A stretch of 64,000 bases of DNA from Vibrio europaeus (GTDB taxonomy: Bacteria; Pseudomonadota; Gammaproteobacteria; Enterobacterales; Vibrionaceae). The notes beneath the pieces were generated by a model that was not told the origin of the DNA, searched no databases, and worked only from the letters and a program-made list of their open reading frames with translations. The stretch's first letter is position 1. Every line of letters starts with the position of its first letter. Shown here one piece after another: positions 42,197 to 53,782 of this stretch. Position numbers and translations under genes: made by a program. The stretch lies in assembly GCF_001695575.1 (NCBI RefSeq), contig NZ_LUAX01000001.1:1860001-1924000 (forward strand), given 5' to 3'.

Positions 42197-42666
42197 TAAG
42201 GCTTGAGCGCCTGACGACTAAACCCTTTATGCCCACAATTGGTACAAGGGATGATCACCGTTGGGTGGTTGTATTGGGTTTTGTGTCCACATTCATCACA
42301 GACCAATACCCCTAGACCAATCACTTCGCCAGCCTGATACAGCCCTTGATGTTCGAGATCTTGGAATAGCTCTACCCACTCCACTTTAGTCCGGTCAGTA
42401 ATATCTAACAGACCCTGCCAAATCGAGTCAGCGACCATCAAATAGAATGGCCCACCTTTAGATTCTTCGTAGTTATCTGCGAACTCTTTCAAATCCGACT
42501 TCACGTACGCTGAAACCAAAGCCAACTCATCTTTGGTGAGATCATTGGCGGCTTGCGCTACTTTCCCTGAAGTTTCAATAACATTATTAACCTCATCTGG
42601 GCTGTGCTTGAGCGTTTCCACAACATCTTCAAGCATCTCTTCATAACCTGCTTTTCCTTTTGGCAT
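42196..42666 (-). CDS. Zinc-ribbon protein YbeL (DUF1451)
   Basis: This is a 156-residue cytoplasmic protein of the YbeL/DUF1451 family: alpha-helical N-terminal part and a C-terminal four-cysteine zinc ribbon (CDECGHKTQYNHP...IIPCTNCGHKGFSRQ). Function unknown. In E. coli ybeL lies beside leuS-lptE-holA, as here (divergent from leuS). Confidence 0.88.
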   Translation of the reverse strand: MPKGKAGYEEMLEDVVETLKHSPDEVNNVIETSGKVAQAANDLTKDELALVSAYVKSDLKEFADNYEESKGGPFYLMVADSIWQGLLDITDRTKVEWVELFQDLEHQGLYQAGEVIGLGVLVCDECGHKTQYNHPTVIIPCTNCGHKGFSRQALKP

Positions 42667-42855
42667 CGCTGACCTCCGTAATGAATCTCACAAACAAACT
42701 CGATATGTCGACTCAAGGTCGCTCCCTAACCATTTAAAGCTAAGGAGAGTATGGATTGGCTATTGTTGTGCACCTTTCCTTTAGGTATTCTATGACGATC
42801 TATTTAAGTCTGTTCTAACCGAACTCACAAATTCCAAGATAACCGGACATCATCG

Positions 42856-45429
42856 ATGCAAGAACAATACAACCCGCAAGATATTGAACAAAAAGTTCAA
42901 CAGCACTGGGACAACAACAAGACCTTTGTTGTAAGTGAAGACCCAAATAAAGAAAAATTCTACTGTCTATCCATGTTCCCTTACCCAAGTGGCCGACTGC
43001 ACATGGGTCACGTGCGTAACTACACTATCGGTGATGTAGTCTCTCGTTTCCAACGCCTGCAAGGTAAAAACGTAATGCAACCAATCGGTTGGGATGCGTT
43101 TGGCCTACCTGCAGAAAACGCAGCTGTTAAGAACAACACGGCACCTGCACCATGGACTTACGAAAACATCGAGTACATGAAAAACCAGCTTAAGCTTCTA
43201 GGCTTTGGTTACGACTGGAACCGTGAGTTCGCAACATGTACACCCGAGTACTACCGTTGGGAACAAGAATTCTTCACTAAGCTCTACAATAAAGGCTTAG
43301 TTTACAAGAAGACTTCTTCAGTTAACTGGTGTCCTAACGACCAAACTGTTCTAGCCAATGAGCAGGTAGAAGATGGCTGCTGCTGGCGTTGTGATACTCC
43401 AGTAGAGCAAAAAGAGATCCCACAGTGGTTCATCAAGATCACTGAATACGCTCAAGAGCTTCTAGATGACCTAGACAACCTAGATGGTTGGCCTGAAATG
43501 GTTAAGACCATGCAGCGCAACTGGATCGGTCGCTCTGAAGGTGTTGAGCTGAAGTTCGAAGTTAAGGGTCAACAAGACCTAGAAGTTTACACAACTCGTC
43601 CAGACACACTAATGGGTGTGACTTACGTTGGTATCGCAGCAGGTCACCCTCTAGCGGCAATCGCAGCTGAGAACAACCCTGAGCTTGCAGCCTTTATCGA
43701 AGAGTGTAAGATCAACAAAGTAGCAGAAGCTGAACTTGCGACAATGGAGAAGAAAGGTATGGCGACTGGCCTTACTGCTGTTCACCCATTGAACGGTCGT
43801 GAAGTTCCAGTTTACGTGGCTAACTTCGTACTGATGGACTACGGTACAGGCGCTGTAATGGCAGTACCTGCACACGACCAACGTGATTACGAATTCGCAA
43901 CTAAGTACGGTCTAGATATCGTACCTGTGATCAAGCCTGCTGACGGCAGCGAGCTAAACATCTCTGAAGAAGCTTACACAGAGAAAGGCGTACTGTTCGA
44001 TTCAGGTGAATTCGATGGCCTTGAATTCCAAGCAGCATTCGATGCAATCGCAGCCAAGCTAGAAACAGAAGGCAAAGGCACTAAAACAGTTAACTTCCGT
44101 CTACGTGACTGGGGTGTATCTCGTCAACGTTACTGGGGCGCACCAATCCCAATGGTAACCACTGAAGATGGTGAAGTTCATCCAGTACCCGCTGACCAAC
44201 TACCAGTGATTCTTCCAGAAGACGTGGTAATGGACGGCGTAACTAGCCCAATCAAAGCAGACAAAGAGTGGGCGAAGACAACATTTAACGGCGAACCTGC
44301 TCTACGTGAGACAGATACGTTCGATACCTTCATGGAATCTTCTTGGTATTACGCACGTTACTGTTCACCACAAGCTGACGACATTCTAGATCCAGAAAAA
44401 GCAAACTACTGGCTACCAGTAGACCAGTACATCGGTGGTATCGAACACGCTTGTATGCACCTACTGTACTCGCGCTTCTTCCACAAGCTGCTACGTGACG
44501 CAGGTTACGTAACATCTGACGAGCCGTTCAAGCAACTACTTTGCCAAGGCATGGTACTAGCAGATGCGTTCTACCACGAGAACGACAAAGGCGGTAAAGA
44601 GTGGGTTGCTCCAACTGACGTTGCTGTAGAGCGTGACGGTAAAGGCCGCATCACTTCTGCTAAAGACAACGAAGGCCGTGACGTAACACACTCAGGCATG
44701 ATCAAGATGTCTAAGTCGAAGAACAACGGTATCGACCCACAAGAGATGGTAGACAAGTACGGTGCTGACACAGTACGTCTATTCATGATGTTTGCATCAC
44801 CAGCAGACATGACGCTTGAGTGGCAAGAGTCTGGCGTAGAAGGTGCTAACCGCTTCCTAAAACGTGTTTGGAAACTTGTTAACGAGCACGCATCGAAAGG
44901 CGCTGCAGAAGCTGTTGATGCATCGGCACTGTCTGGCGACCAAAAAGCACTTCGTCGTGACGTTCACAAGACTATCGCCAAAGTGACTGACGATATCGCT
45001 CGTCGTCAAACGTTCAACACAGCAATCGCAGCAATCATGGAACTGATGAACAAGCTAGCGAAAGCACCTCAAGAGTCCGCACAAGACCGTGCAATTCTTG
45101 ATGAAGCGCTAAAAGCGGTTGTTGCAATGCTTTACCCAATCACTCCACACATCTCTTACGAAATGTGGGCTGGTCTTGGTGAGTCAGATATCGACAACGC
45201 AGCATGGCCAACTCACGACGAGAAAGCACTGGTTGAAGACGAGAAGCTCATCATCGTTCAAGTAAACGGCAAGCTACGTGCGAAACTGACGGTACCGGCG
45301 GATATCTCTAAAGAAGATATTGAAGCTCTAGGTCTAAACGATGAAAACGTTACTAAGTTCACAGAAGATAAAACGATTCGTAAAGTGATTTACGTACCGG
45401 GTAAACTTCTGAACATTGTTGCAAATTAA
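42856..45429 (+). CDS. leuS: Leucyl-tRNA synthetase
   Basis: Class I aminoacyl-tRNA synthetase charging tRNA-Leu, 857 residues. The HIGH motif appears as [15 protein letters not shown] and KMSKS as [11 protein letters not shown]; a CP1 editing domain with [11 protein letters not shown] and [21 protein letters not shown] removes mischarged amino acids. A zinc-binding cysteine pair ([23 protein letters not shown]) is present. Strong codon bias suggests high expression. It starts the leuS-lptE-holA-rsfS-rlmH cluster. Confidence 0.98.
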   Translation: MQEQYNPQDIEQKVQQHWDNNKTFVVSEDPNKEKFYCLSMFPYPSGRLHMGHVRNYTIGDVVSRFQRLQGKNVMQPIGWDAFGLPAENAAVKNNTAPAPWTYENIEYMKNQLKLLGFGYDWNREFATCTPEYYRWEQEFFTKLYNKGLVYKKTSSVNWCPNDQTVLANEQVEDGCCWRCDTPVEQKEIPQWFIKITEYAQELLDDLDNLDGWPEMVKTMQRNWIGRSEGVELKFEVKGQQDLEVYTTRPDTLMGVTYVGIAAGHPLAAIAAENNPELAAFIEECKINKVAEAELATMEKKGMATGLTAVHPLNGREVPVYVANFVLMDYGTGAVMAVPAHDQRDYEFATKYGLDIVPVIKPADGSELNISEEAYTEKGVLFDSGEFDGLEFQAAFDAIAAKLETEGKGTKTVNFRLRDWGVSRQRYWGAPIPMVTTEDGEVHPVPADQLPVILPEDVVMDGVTSPIKADKEWAKTTFNGEPALRETDTFDTFMESSWYYARYCSPQADDILDPEKANYWLPVDQYIGGIEHACMHLLYSRFFHKLLRDAGYVTSDEPFKQLLCQGMVLADAFYHENDKGGKEWVAPTDVAVERDGKGRITSAKDNEGRDVTHSGMIKMSKSKNNGIDPQEMVDKYGADTVRLFMMFASPADMTLEWQESGVEGANRFLKRVWKLVNEHASKGAAEAVDASALSGDQKALRRDVHKTIAKVTDDIARRQTFNTAIAAIMELMNKLAKAPQESAQDRAILDEALKAVVAMLYPITPHISYEMWAGLGESDIDNAAWPTHDEKALVEDEKLIIVQVNGKLRAKLTVPADISKEDIEALGLNDENVTKFTEDKTIRKVIYVPGKLLNIVAN

Positions 45430-45467
45430 AGAATGATTGCGAACTAATCGTCGCTTCTTAAGTCATA

Positions 45468-45496
45468 AGCAGGGTATATTGTTACCCTGCTTTACT
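45468..45496 (+). terminator. Probable terminator after leuS
   Basis: GCAGGGTA-TATTGT-TACCCTGC with TTTACTT following, between leuS and lptE; the T-tract is short, so read-through is likely. Confidence 0.6.
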
Positions 45497-45573
45497 TATC
45501 TTAGTGTTTTATCAGCTATTCTAGGTATTAGAACCCTAAGATAAGTATTCCAATAATCGAGAGCCCTAAATCC

Positions 45574-46221
45574 ATGTTTCGTAGTGCGTCGCGCCTTATT
45601 TCATTTTCTTCTGTAAAACTCACCAGTGTTGTTCTAATGGCAAGTTTATTGTCTGCTTGTGGTTTCCATCTACGTGGTGACTACTCGGTTCCTGAAGAGT
45701 TAGAAACCATGTCTCTCACCAGCTACGACCAATACAGCAGCTTTACACGTATGATGAAAGGGCAACTGCGTATGAGCGAAATTGATGTCGTTCCACCAGC
45801 CGCTAATATCCCTAACTTACACCTACTTAGCGAAGGTGTCGGTGAACGCACACTATCGCTTTACCAAAACACTCGCGCAGCGGAAATCGAGCTTACCTTC
45901 CGTGCCTCTTACCGCGTGACGGTTCCAGAGTTAGGCTCAAAGACCTTCTCTACCAGTGTAACGCGTAGCTACCTAGATAACCCGTTAACCGCACTTGCAA
46001 AGTCGGTAGAACGAGACATTATTGAAGATGAAATGCGTAAGCTAGCCGCTTCACAGATCATTCGTCAAATGGCGCGCTTGAAAGCAGATATCGAAGCTAA
46101 CGAGCAGCTGGAGGAAGAACAAGAAGCTTTACTTAAAGTGGAAGAAGAGCAATACCGCGTGAAAACATTTTACGCTGAAGATGCTCAAGGTAACGTCACT
46201 TCTGAAGTCCCAGCTAATTAA
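45574..46221 (+). CDS. lptE: LPS-assembly lipoprotein LptE
   Basis: This 215-residue outer-membrane lipoprotein plugs LptD and delivers LPS to the cell surface. The lipobox LLSACGFHLRG gives the lipidated Cys near residue 29. The middle has the LptE pattern (LHLLSEGVGERTLSLYQNTRAAEIELTFRASY). The acidic C-terminal tail (EANEQLEEEQEALLKVEEEQ) is longer than in E. coli, as in other vibrios. holA follows after 8 bp. Confidence 0.94.
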   Translation: MFRSASRLISFSSVKLTSVVLMASLLSACGFHLRGDYSVPEELETMSLTSYDQYSSFTRMMKGQLRMSEIDVVPPAANIPNLHLLSEGVGERTLSLYQNTRAAEIELTFRASYRVTVPELGSKTFSTSVTRSYLDNPLTALAKSVERDIIEDEMRKLAASQIIRQMARLKADIEANEQLEEEQEALLKVEEEQYRVKTFYAEDAQGNVTSEVPAN

Positions 46222-46229
46222 TTACCATT

Positions 46230-47243
46230 ATGCGAATCTTCGCCGACCGCTTAGTGGAGCAGCTTAACAAGCAGCTCCACCCTACTTACCTTATCTTTGG
46301 CAACGAACCATTCCTCATTCAAGAGTCTCGCCAGTCGATTCAAAAAGCCGCCTTTGCACAAGGGTTCGAAGAAAGACATCGCTTTGCTATCGACAACTCA
46401 TTTGACTGGAATCTAGTCTATGACAGCTGTCAGGCCATGAGCTTGTTTTCAGCCAGACAGGTCATTGAACTGGAACTGCCTGAGTCAGGAGTCAATGCCG
46501 CGATTGCTAAAGAGCTAGTTGCTGTTGCTGAACTGCTTCATAGTGATGTGTTGTTAGTTGTCATTGGTAGCAAACTGACCAAAGCGCAAGAGAATGCCAA
46601 GTGGTTTAAAGCTCTCTCAAGTCAAGGTTGTTGGGTGAATTGCTTAACACCTGATATCCAAAGATTGCCGCAATTCGTCCAAGTGCGTTGTCGAGCACTC
46701 AACCTTAAACCAGATCAAGAAGCGGTACAGATGCTCGCCCAATGGCATGAGGGCAATCTGTTTGCTTTGACTCAAAGCCTCGAAAAGCTCGCATTACTTT
46801 ACCCTGATGGCGTGTTGAATTTGGTACGTTTAGAGGAATCTCTCAGCCGCCACAACCACTTCACCGCTTTTCATTGGGTAGATGCCTTATTAGCGGGTAA
46901 AGCCAAGCGCTCACAGCGTATTTTACGCCAACTTGAAGCGGAAGGAACTGAGAGCGTTATATTAGCGCGTACGATACAAAAAGAGCTTACTCAGCTTCTC
47001 AACATGGCGACTCAAATAAAAACTAAGCCAATCGGTCAAGTTTTTGAAGGTTACCGTATTTGGCAATCAAAACGCCCATTGTACTCGTCAGCTTTAAACC
47101 GCTTACAGCCCGAAAAAATCATGCAGCTTCTCCAGTTGCTCGCAAAGGTCGAGCTATTGGTAAAAACGCAATACGACCAGTCTAGCTGGCCACTATTACA
47201 CCAGTTGAGTACTGAGATTTGCTTGCCGCAAGTGAAGCTTTAA
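46230..47243 (+). CDS. holA: DNA polymerase III delta subunit
   Basis: This is the 337-residue clamp-loader subunit that opens the beta sliding clamp. It has the HolA N-terminal beta-binding region (MRIFADRLVEQLNKQLHPTYLIFGNEPFLIQESRQSI) and AAA+-like domains with helical C terminus. It sits between lptE and rsfS in the conserved order. Confidence 0.95.
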   Translation: MRIFADRLVEQLNKQLHPTYLIFGNEPFLIQESRQSIQKAAFAQGFEERHRFAIDNSFDWNLVYDSCQAMSLFSARQVIELELPESGVNAAIAKELVAVAELLHSDVLLVVIGSKLTKAQENAKWFKALSSQGCWVNCLTPDIQRLPQFVQVRCRALNLKPDQEAVQMLAQWHEGNLFALTQSLEKLALLYPDGVLNLVRLEESLSRHNHFTAFHWVDALLAGKAKRSQRILRQLEAEGTESVILARTIQKELTQLLNMATQIKTKPIGQVFEGYRIWQSKRPLYSSALNRLQPEKIMQLLQLLAKVELLVKTQYDQSSWPLLHQLSTEICLPQVKL

Positions 47244-47315
47244 AAAGCGTGATATACTTCGCCGCCGCAAACAATCAACCCTGTGTATATACACAACACC
47301 AACGAGGACAACACC

Positions 47316-47633
47316 TTGCAATTTGAAGAGTTAAACAACTTCCTTGCTGACAAAGCTGACGACATGAAAGCTCAAGACATCAAAACCATCGATGTTCAGG
47401 GCAAATCAAGTATTACAGACTTCATGATCGTTTGTACTGGCACATCAAAGCGCCACGTTGTTTCTATCGCCGAGCATGTTGCTAAAGAATCTAAACTAGC
47501 GGGTCTGGAGCCACTAGGTATTGACGGTGAAGCCGAAGGCGAATGGGTCGTAGTGGATATGGGCAGCACTATTGTTCATGTGATGCAAGAAGAACATCGT
47601 GAGCTTTACCAACTGGAAAAGCTTTGGGGCTAA
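47316..47633 (+). CDS. rsfS: Ribosome silencing factor RsfS
   Basis: This is a 105-residue DUF143 protein that binds L14 on the 50S subunit and blocks subunit joining in starvation. The TTG 47316 start is favoured by AGGA 7 bases upstream and standard length; an in-frame GTG at 47283 has no ribosome site. Motifs: [18 protein letters not shown] and [24 protein letters not shown]. rlmH follows with 3 bp. Confidence 0.95.
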   Translation: MQFEELNNFLADKADDMKAQDIKTIDVQGKSSITDFMIVCTGTSKRHVVSIAEHVAKESKLAGLEPLGIDGEAEGEWVVVDMGSTIVHVMQEEHRELYQLEKLWG

Positions 47634-47636
47634 ACG

Positions 47637-48107
47637 ATGAAAATACAGCTCGTTGCCGTTGGAACCAAGATGCCCAAGTGGGTCGAAGAAGGCTTCCAAG
47701 AGTATCGCCGCCGTTTTCCTCATGATATGCCACTTGAGCTTGTCGAAATAAACGCCGGAAAACGCGGAAAAAATGCCGATATTGCAAGAATTCTGCAAAA
47801 AGAAGGCGAAGCCATGCTGGCGGCCGTGCCAAAAGGCAATCGAATTGTTACTCTCGACATCCCTGGTAAAAAGTGGGATACCCCACAATTAGCGCAGCAA
47901 TTAGAGAGCTGGAAGCTTGACGGACGAGACGTGTCGATTCTAATCGGTGGTCCTGAAGGCTTAGCCCCAGCATGTAAAGCAGCAGCCGATCAAAGCTGGT
48001 CTTTATCAGCATTAACTTTGCCTCACCCATTAGTACGCATTGTCATGGCTGAGAGTTTATATAGAGCGTGGAGCATCACTGCTAACCACCCTTACCATCG
48101 AGAATAA
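47637..48107 (+). CDS. rlmH: 23S rRNA m3Psi1915 methyltransferase RlmH
   Basis: This 156-residue SPOUT-class methyltransferase modifies pseudouridine 1915 in helix 69. It shows [13 protein letters not shown] (SAM loop) and the C-terminal [29 protein letters not shown]. Pairing with rsfS is conserved. The mrdA gene starts 6 bp later. Confidence 0.97.
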   Translation: MKIQLVAVGTKMPKWVEEGFQEYRRRFPHDMPLELVEINAGKRGKNADIARILQKEGEAMLAAVPKGNRIVTLDIPGKKWDTPQLAQQLESWKLDGRDVSILIGGPEGLAPACKAAADQSWSLSALTLPHPLVRIVMAESLYRAWSITANHPYHRE

Positions 48108-48113
48108 CGATTA

Positions 48114-50000
48114 ATGTTAAGGAAGCGTACCCGGATAAGGGATTACCATGAAGAAGCACGACTTTTTACAAGTCGTGCAATCGTCGCTTTCATAGGTATT
48201 GTGGCATTAGTTGGCGTGTTGATCACCAACCTATACAACATCCAGATCAATCAATACCAAGACTATAAAACTCGCTCTAACGACAACCGCATTAAGGTTG
48301 TACCTATCGCTCCTAACCGTGGGTTGATCTATGATCGCAACGGAAAATTACTGGCAGAAAACCGTCCAGTATTTAGTCTTGAGATCACCCCAGAGAAAGT
48401 TAAGGATATGGACGACACTATCCGTCGTCTACAAGAGATCCTAACCATTACTCCAGAACAGATAGAGCGTTTTAAGCGTGAACGTCGTCAGACACGTCGC
48501 TTTAAATCGGTATCAATACTAACCCAGTTAACCCAAGAGCAAGCGGCTAAGTTTTCGGTCAATCAGCATAATTTCCCTGGTGTTTCGATCAATGCCGCCC
48601 TCAAACGTCACTACCCTTATGGCGAGGTTCTGACTCATGTTATTGGCTATGTCTCTCGAATCAATGACCGAGATGTTCAACGACTAATCCGCGAAGAAAA
48701 AGAAGCAAACTATCAAGCTACGCGTGACATCGGTAAGCTAGGCATTGAACGCTTCTACGAAGACTTACTGCATGGAACCGCTGGCTACCAAGAAGTTGAA
48801 GTCAACAGTCGTGGTCGAGTGATTCGAACGCTTAAATATGTGCCGCCTGTTCCAGGTAAAGACATCGTTTTAAACCTCGATATTGATTTACAGCTCTATA
48901 TCCACGAGCTGCTCGCTGATCGTCGTGGCAGCGCAATCGTTTTAGACCCTGAAGACAATGGCGTGCTAGCTATGGTATCTAGCCCAAGTTACGATCCTAA
49001 TGCGTTTGTACATGGTATTTCGGGCAAGGCGTACAGTGCACTCTTGAGTGATAAAAACCGACCACTAGTTAACCGTGCGACGCTTGGCATTTATCCTCCG
49101 GCATCAACCATCAAACCGTTTATGGCCGTTGCGGCTTTGGAAGAGGGTGTTATCACACCTTACACGACACGTAATGACCCTGGTTATTGGAGAATTCCAA
49201 ACTCAAAAACAAGGCCTTTCCGCGACTGGTTACGTTGGGGTCATGGCAAGGTAGATGTCGTTAAGTCGATCGAGGAGTCTGTTGATACCTTCTACTATCA
49301 GATCGCATATGATATGGGCATTGACCGTATATCTCGTTGGATGATGATGTTTGGTTTTGGTGACTATACAGGCATTGATATTCACGAAGAGAGCAAGGCC
49401 AACATGCCAACTCGTGAATGGAAAATGGCTCGTCACAGAGTACCATGGTATCAAGGTGATACCATTCCTGTTGGTATCGGGCAAGGCTATTGGACTGCAA
49501 CACCAATGCAGATAGCCAAAGCCACTTCTGTTTTGGTTAACCGAGGTAAACGTGTTGCACCGCATCTTCTAAGAGCGACCATCGTTAACGGTGAAAAGTT
49601 TGATAAATACGAACTGTCAACATTAGAAACGTATACCTACCCTCCGATTGAAGGCGTTAAAGATCGCTATTGGAACTTATCCATAGAGGGAATGCGCTTA
49701 GCAAACCATGGTAAGAAGGGTACGGCACGTCGCTCGTTCTATAAAACAACTTATATGAGTGGTGGAAAGTCGGGAACAGCTCAGGTCTTTGGTCTAGGTG
49801 AAGACGAAGAATACAACGCTGATGAAATTGCTGAGCACCTACGCGATCACGCTCTATTTACCGGCTTCGCTCCTATTGAAGATCCAGAGCTAATAGTCAC
49901 TATTGTTTTGGAAAACGCCGGCGGTGGCTCTTCTCAAGCAGCTCCGGTAGTCAGAAGAATATTCGACCACGTTCTCGTCGATAACAAAGAGGCGAAATAA
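48114..50000 (+). CDS. mrdA: Penicillin-binding protein 2 (elongasome transpeptidase)
   Basis: This 628-residue inner-membrane peptidoglycan transpeptidase is required for rod shape. It has an N-terminal membrane anchor ([23 protein letters not shown]), the pedestal domain and the transpeptidase domain with SxxK in [14 protein letters not shown] motif region and KSGTAQVFG. It is directly followed by rodA (2-bp gap), its partner glycosyltransferase. Confidence 0.97.
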   Translation: MLRKRTRIRDYHEEARLFTSRAIVAFIGIVALVGVLITNLYNIQINQYQDYKTRSNDNRIKVVPIAPNRGLIYDRNGKLLAENRPVFSLEITPEKVKDMDDTIRRLQEILTITPEQIERFKRERRQTRRFKSVSILTQLTQEQAAKFSVNQHNFPGVSINAALKRHYPYGEVLTHVIGYVSRINDRDVQRLIREEKEANYQATRDIGKLGIERFYEDLLHGTAGYQEVEVNSRGRVIRTLKYVPPVPGKDIVLNLDIDLQLYIHELLADRRGSAIVLDPEDNGVLAMVSSPSYDPNAFVHGISGKAYSALLSDKNRPLVNRATLGIYPPASTIKPFMAVAALEEGVITPYTTRNDPGYWRIPNSKTRPFRDWLRWGHGKVDVVKSIEESVDTFYYQIAYDMGIDRISRWMMMFGFGDYTGIDIHEESKANMPTREWKMARHRVPWYQGDTIPVGIGQGYWTATPMQIAKATSVLVNRGKRVAPHLLRATIVNGEKFDKYELSTLETYTYPPIEGVKDRYWNLSIEGMRLANHGKKGTARRSFYKTTYMSGGKSGTAQVFGLGEDEEYNADEIAEHLRDHALFTGFAPIEDPELIVTIVLENAGGGSSQAAPVVRRIFDHVLVDNKEAK

Positions 50001-50002
50001 CC

Positions 50003-51124
50003 ATGGATTTGAACCCAGCAACCGGTCAAAACCGCGCTCTGTTTGAACGCTTCCACCTCGATCTCCCTCTGCTATTAGGAATAATGGTCGTCATGGGTTT
50101 TGGTCTCGTCGTAATGTACAGTGCGAGCGGGCAAAGCTTAGCCATGATGGACAGACAAGCGATGCGTATGGCGCTTTCACTTGGTGTCATGCTGCTCCTT
50201 GCTCAGATCCCGCCGAGAACCTATGAGGCTCTTGCGCCACTGATGTTTGTCGGTGGCGTTGTATTGCTACTCGGCGTGCTGTTCTTTGGTGAAGCCTCCA
50301 AAGGGGCACAGCGTTGGCTGAACTTAGGTTTTGTTCGCTTTCAGCCCTCCGAGCTCTTAAAGCTCGCGGTGCCGCTAATGATCGCTCGCTACATTGGTAA
50401 ACGCCCTCTACCTCCAACTTTCCAGACTCTGGTCATATCGTTGGTGATGGTATTTGTACCAACAATCTTGATCGCGAAGCAGCCAGACTTAGGCACTTCA
50501 ATCCTAATTGCTGCATCGGGCATCTTCGTCATTTTCTTAGCGGGTATTAGCTGGAAAATCATCTTTGCTGCAGTCTGTGGGTTGAGCGCTTTTCTCCCTA
50601 TCCTATGGTTTTTCTTGATGCGTGAGTATCAGAAAGTTCGCGTGAGAACTCTGTTCAACCCAGAATCCGATCCTCTGGGCGCGGGATACCATATTATCCA
50701 GAGTAAAATCGCCATAGGTTCAGGTGGTATATCTGGTAAGGGTTGGCTTCAAGGGACGCAATCACAGTTGGAGTTTCTACCTGAACGCCACACCGACTTT
50801 ATTTTCGCGGTGATCGCAGAGGAATGGGGGCTGATCGGTATCCTTATTCTCCTTAGCCTCTACCTGTTTATCATTGGTCGTGGACTTGTGCTCGCAAGTA
50901 AAGCCCAAACGGCTTTTGGTCGTATGATGGCTGGTAGTATCGTTCTCAGCTTCTTCGTCTATGTTTTTGTCAACATAGGCATGGTAAGTGGCATACTACC
51001 CGTCGTAGGGGTCCCACTGCCTCTTATTAGCTATGGTGGTACCTCAATGGTGACCCTCATGGCAGGCTTTGGCATCTTGATGTCGATCCATACCCATAGA
51101 AAAGCATTCTCTAAGGCAATATAA
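50003..51124 (+). CDS. mrdB: Rod-shape glycosyltransferase RodA
   Basis: This is a 373-residue SEDS-family peptidoglycan polymerase with about ten membrane spans. Visible features are [15 protein letters not shown], the FQPSELLKL motif, an [17 protein letters not shown] loop and [11 protein letters not shown]. It functions as a complex with PBP2 encoded upstream; rlpA follows immediately. Confidence 0.97.
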   Translation: MDLNPATGQNRALFERFHLDLPLLLGIMVVMGFGLVVMYSASGQSLAMMDRQAMRMALSLGVMLLLAQIPPRTYEALAPLMFVGGVVLLLGVLFFGEASKGAQRWLNLGFVRFQPSELLKLAVPLMIARYIGKRPLPPTFQTLVISLVMVFVPTILIAKQPDLGTSILIAASGIFVIFLAGISWKIIFAAVCGLSAFLPILWFFLMREYQKVRVRTLFNPESDPLGAGYHIIQSKIAIGSGGISGKGWLQGTQSQLEFLPERHTDFIFAVIAEEWGLIGILILLSLYLFIIGRGLVLASKAQTAFGRMMAGSIVLSFFVYVFVNIGMVSGILPVVGVPLPLISYGGTSMVTLMAGFGILMSIHTHRKAFSKAI

Positions 51125-51907
51125 ATGATAAACAAGCAATTATTGCTCACTGCAGCAGCCACTAGCCTGATCTTGGCTGGCTGCTCTTCAGCACCGTCAA
51201 AGCGTTACACCATTGACGACGACATTGCCCCTGATGCGCCAATCAGTGTTGAGCATATTGAAGATGCCACACCTATGTATGAATCGTACAGCCTTGGAGG
51301 GAACAGTAATTACACCCTAAGAGGTAAAGATTACACCATCATAAAAGAGCCAAAAGGCTTTCAACAACAAGGTATCGCTTCTTGGTATGGGAAGAAATTC
51401 CACGGCCACTTAACTTCTAACGGCGAAATCTATGACATGTACTCAATGTCGGCTGCACATAAAGAGCTGCCGATTCCGAGCTATGTCAAAGTCACTAACA
51501 AGGATAACGGCAAGACTGCTATTGTCCGAGTTAATGACCGCGGCCCTTTTCATGAAGGTCGAATCATTGACCTCAGCTACGCAGCTGCGTTAAAACTCGA
51601 CGTGATTCGCACCGGTACCGCCAACGTCGCTATTGAGGTCATTACTGTCGATAGACCGACCCAAGCACACAAACAAGAGGCCTTGCCAAAGTTTGTCGTT
51701 CAGGTGGTTTCATCACAACATCAAGATCGAGTTGAAACTTTAGCGCAAGATTTGAGTCAAAAACTTTCGGTTAAGAGTTATGTCAGTTCTGGCAACAAGC
51801 TTCACCGAGTATTTTTAGGCCCATTTAGCGACTATATGCATAGCCAAAAGGCACTTGAGCAAGTGAAAGACTTGGGTTACACCAGTGCTTTCATAAAATC
51901 CCACTAG
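51125..51907 (+). CDS. rlpA: Septal ring lytic transglycosylase RlpA
   Basis: This is a 260-residue lipoprotein with lipobox LILAGCSSA, a double-psi beta-barrel domain (GIASWYGKKFHGHLTSNGEIYD...VRVNDRGPFHEGRIIDLSYAAA) and a C-terminal SPOR domain (PKFVVQVVSSQHQDRVETLAQDL). RlpA cleaves denuded glycan strands in Pseudomonas; in E. coli this activity is absent. It abuts rodA without spacing. Confidence 0.94.
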   Translation: MINKQLLLTAAATSLILAGCSSAPSKRYTIDDDIAPDAPISVEHIEDATPMYESYSLGGNSNYTLRGKDYTIIKEPKGFQQQGIASWYGKKFHGHLTSNGEIYDMYSMSAAHKELPIPSYVKVTNKDNGKTAIVRVNDRGPFHEGRIIDLSYAAALKLDVIRTGTANVAIEVITVDRPTQAHKQEALPKFVVQVVSSQHQDRVETLAQDLSQKLSVKSYVSSGNKLHRVFLGPFSDYMHSQKALEQVKDLGYTSAFIKSH

Positions 51908-51997
51908 TCCTCAATCCAGTGTATCTAAACACCTACACTGGCTTGAGAGATTGATTCTGTTAAGATATGGACAGTAAACGATAATTCTGTAGTCAAT

Positions 51998-53176
51998 ATG
52001 AAAAAAACAACGCTAATTAAATCAGCTTTTGCGTCTTCTATTGCGCTTTCTGCAACTTTCGCATCTTCTGCATTCGCCTCACCAATTGTGGTTCCTGACG
52101 CACCTCAAATCGCAGCCAAAGGCTACGTATTGATGGATTACCATTCAGGAAAAGTACTTGCTGAAAAAGAAATGAACACCAAGTTATCTCCAGCAAGTTT
52201 GACTAAGATGATGACCAGTTATGTCATCGGCCAAGAATTAGAGCGTGGTAACATCTCACTTCAAGACGATGTCACTATCAGTAAAAACGCTTGGGCAAAA
52301 AACTTCCCTGATTCTTCAAAAATGTTCATCGAAGTCGGTACTACGGTAAAAGTTGAAGACCTAAACCGAGGTATCATTGTTCAGTCTGGTAACGATGCTT
52401 GTGTTGCCATGGCAGAGCACATCGCAGGCTCAGAAGACGCATTTGTCGATCTTATGAACGCTTGGGCTGACACTATCGGCATGAAAGACACGCACTTCGC
52501 TAACGTGCATGGTCTAGATAACCCGAACCTATACTCAACGCCTTACGATATGGCTTTACTGGGTAGCGCGCTGATCCGTGACGTGCCAGACGAGTATCGA
52601 ATCTATTCAGATAAAAAGTTCACTTACAACGGCATCACCCAATACAACCGTAACGGTCTGCTTTGGGATAAGAGTATGAACGTAGACGGCATCAAAACAG
52701 GACACACGAGCAACGCAGGTTACAGCCTAGTCAGCTCAGCGACAGAAGGCAAAATGCGCCTAGTTGCGGTAGTCATGGGAACTAAGAATGCGAATGCACG
52801 TAAATCTGAAAGCAAAAAGCTTCTGAGTTACGGTTTCCGTTTCTTCGAAACTGTTGCCCCTCATAAAGCCGGTGAAACCTTCGTTGAAGAAAAGATCTGG
52901 ATGGGAAACAAAGATACGGTAGCGCTAGGTCTTGACCAAGATACTTATGTAACCCTACCTCGCGGCCAAGCGAAAAACCTTAAGGCAAGCTTCATCCTTG
53001 AAAAAGAGCTAGAAGCCCCAATTATGAAAGGCGACGTAGTTGGTAAGCTATACTACCAACTAGAAGGTGAAGATATTGCAGAGTACCCACTTCTTGCTCT
53101 AGAAGATGTGGAAGAAGGTAGCCTATTCAGCCGCCTATGGGATTACATTGTAATGCTGTTCAAAAGCTTCTTGTAA
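51998..53176 (+). CDS. dacA: D-alanyl-D-alanine carboxypeptidase (PBP5)
   Basis: This 392-residue periplasmic membrane-bound carboxypeptidase trims pentapeptides. It has a signal peptide ending SSAFA, the SxxK serine in PASLTKMM, SGN in VQSGNDACVAM, KTG in DGIKTGHTSNAGYSLV and a C-terminal amphipathic membrane anchor (LFSRLWDYIVMLFKSFL). A stem-loop (51911-51946) after rlpA may partly separate it from the mrdAB operon. Confidence 0.97.
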   Translation: MKKTTLIKSAFASSIALSATFASSAFASPIVVPDAPQIAAKGYVLMDYHSGKVLAEKEMNTKLSPASLTKMMTSYVIGQELERGNISLQDDVTISKNAWAKNFPDSSKMFIEVGTTVKVEDLNRGIIVQSGNDACVAMAEHIAGSEDAFVDLMNAWADTIGMKDTHFANVHGLDNPNLYSTPYDMALLGSALIRDVPDEYRIYSDKKFTYNGITQYNRNGLLWDKSMNVDGIKTGHTSNAGYSLVSSATEGKMRLVAVVMGTKNANARKSESKKLLSYGFRFFETVAPHKAGETFVEEKIWMGNKDTVALGLDQDTYVTLPRGQAKNLKASFILEKELEAPIMKGDVVGKLYYQLEGEDIAEYPLLALEDVEEGSLFSRLWDYIVMLFKSFL

Positions 53177-53192
53177 TTCGAATACTTAGCTT

Positions 53193-53226
53193 TGAAAAGC
53201 CGCCTAGTGCGGCTTTTTTTGTTTTT
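53193..53226 (+). terminator. Intrinsic terminator of dacA
   Basis: AAAAGCCGC-CTAGT-GCGGCTTTTTTTGTTTTT, 20 bp after the stop. Confidence 0.9.
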
Positions 53227-53325
53227 CACACTTTCGACCTAGCGCAGAGGGTATCTTGAGTTCATCCTCGATAGACAGTACTATTCCGCGCTGCTAACAA
53301 CGACTTCCCAACTTGGAGTTTCAAA

Positions 53326-53604
53326 ATGCTGAACATTAATTCAGATGCAAAACTGAAAGACCTGCTTGAGTTCCCTTGTTCGTTTACCTTCAAGGTAATG
53401 GGCTATGCTAAGCCTGAGCTTCCTGAAAAGGTTCTTGAAGTCATCCAACGCCATGCTCCAGGTGATTACAGCCCAACCGTAAAGCCAAGTGCTAAGGGCA
53501 ATTACCACTCAGTGTCTGTCAATATCACCGCAACTTCTATCGAGCAAGTTGAAACGCTTTACAAAGAACTCGGTGAGATCGACATTGTACGCATGGTGCT
53601 ATAA
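53326..53604 (+). CDS. ybeD: DUF493 protein YbeD
   Basis: This is a 92-residue cytoplasmic protein with an ACT-like ferredoxin fold ([53 protein letters not shown]). Position between dacA and lipB is conserved; its role is thought to relate to lipoate or stress regulation but is not established. Own terminator follows. Confidence 0.93.
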   Translation: MLNINSDAKLKDLLEFPCSFTFKVMGYAKPELPEKVLEVIQRHAPGDYSPTVKPSAKGNYHSVSVNITATSIEQVETLYKELGEIDIVRMVL

Positions 53605-53632
53605 AAAATTTGAATTAATTCAATTTTTTTTG

Positions 53633-53660
53633 AAGGCAGCGAAAGCTGCTTTCTTTTTAG
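53633..53660 (+). terminator. Intrinsic terminator of ybeD
   Basis: AAGGCAGC-GAAA-GCTGCTT followed by TCTTTTT, about 30 bp after the stop. Confidence 0.8.
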
Positions 53661-53782
53661 ATATCAAACAGATAATTATCCTGCAAAAAGTCTAGGGTTA
53701 AAAATGTGTTACTGGTATATAGTCCCTTGACCAGAAGCAGTTTATAATCCGTTAACTTTATTAACCGACGATGGAAAGCGGA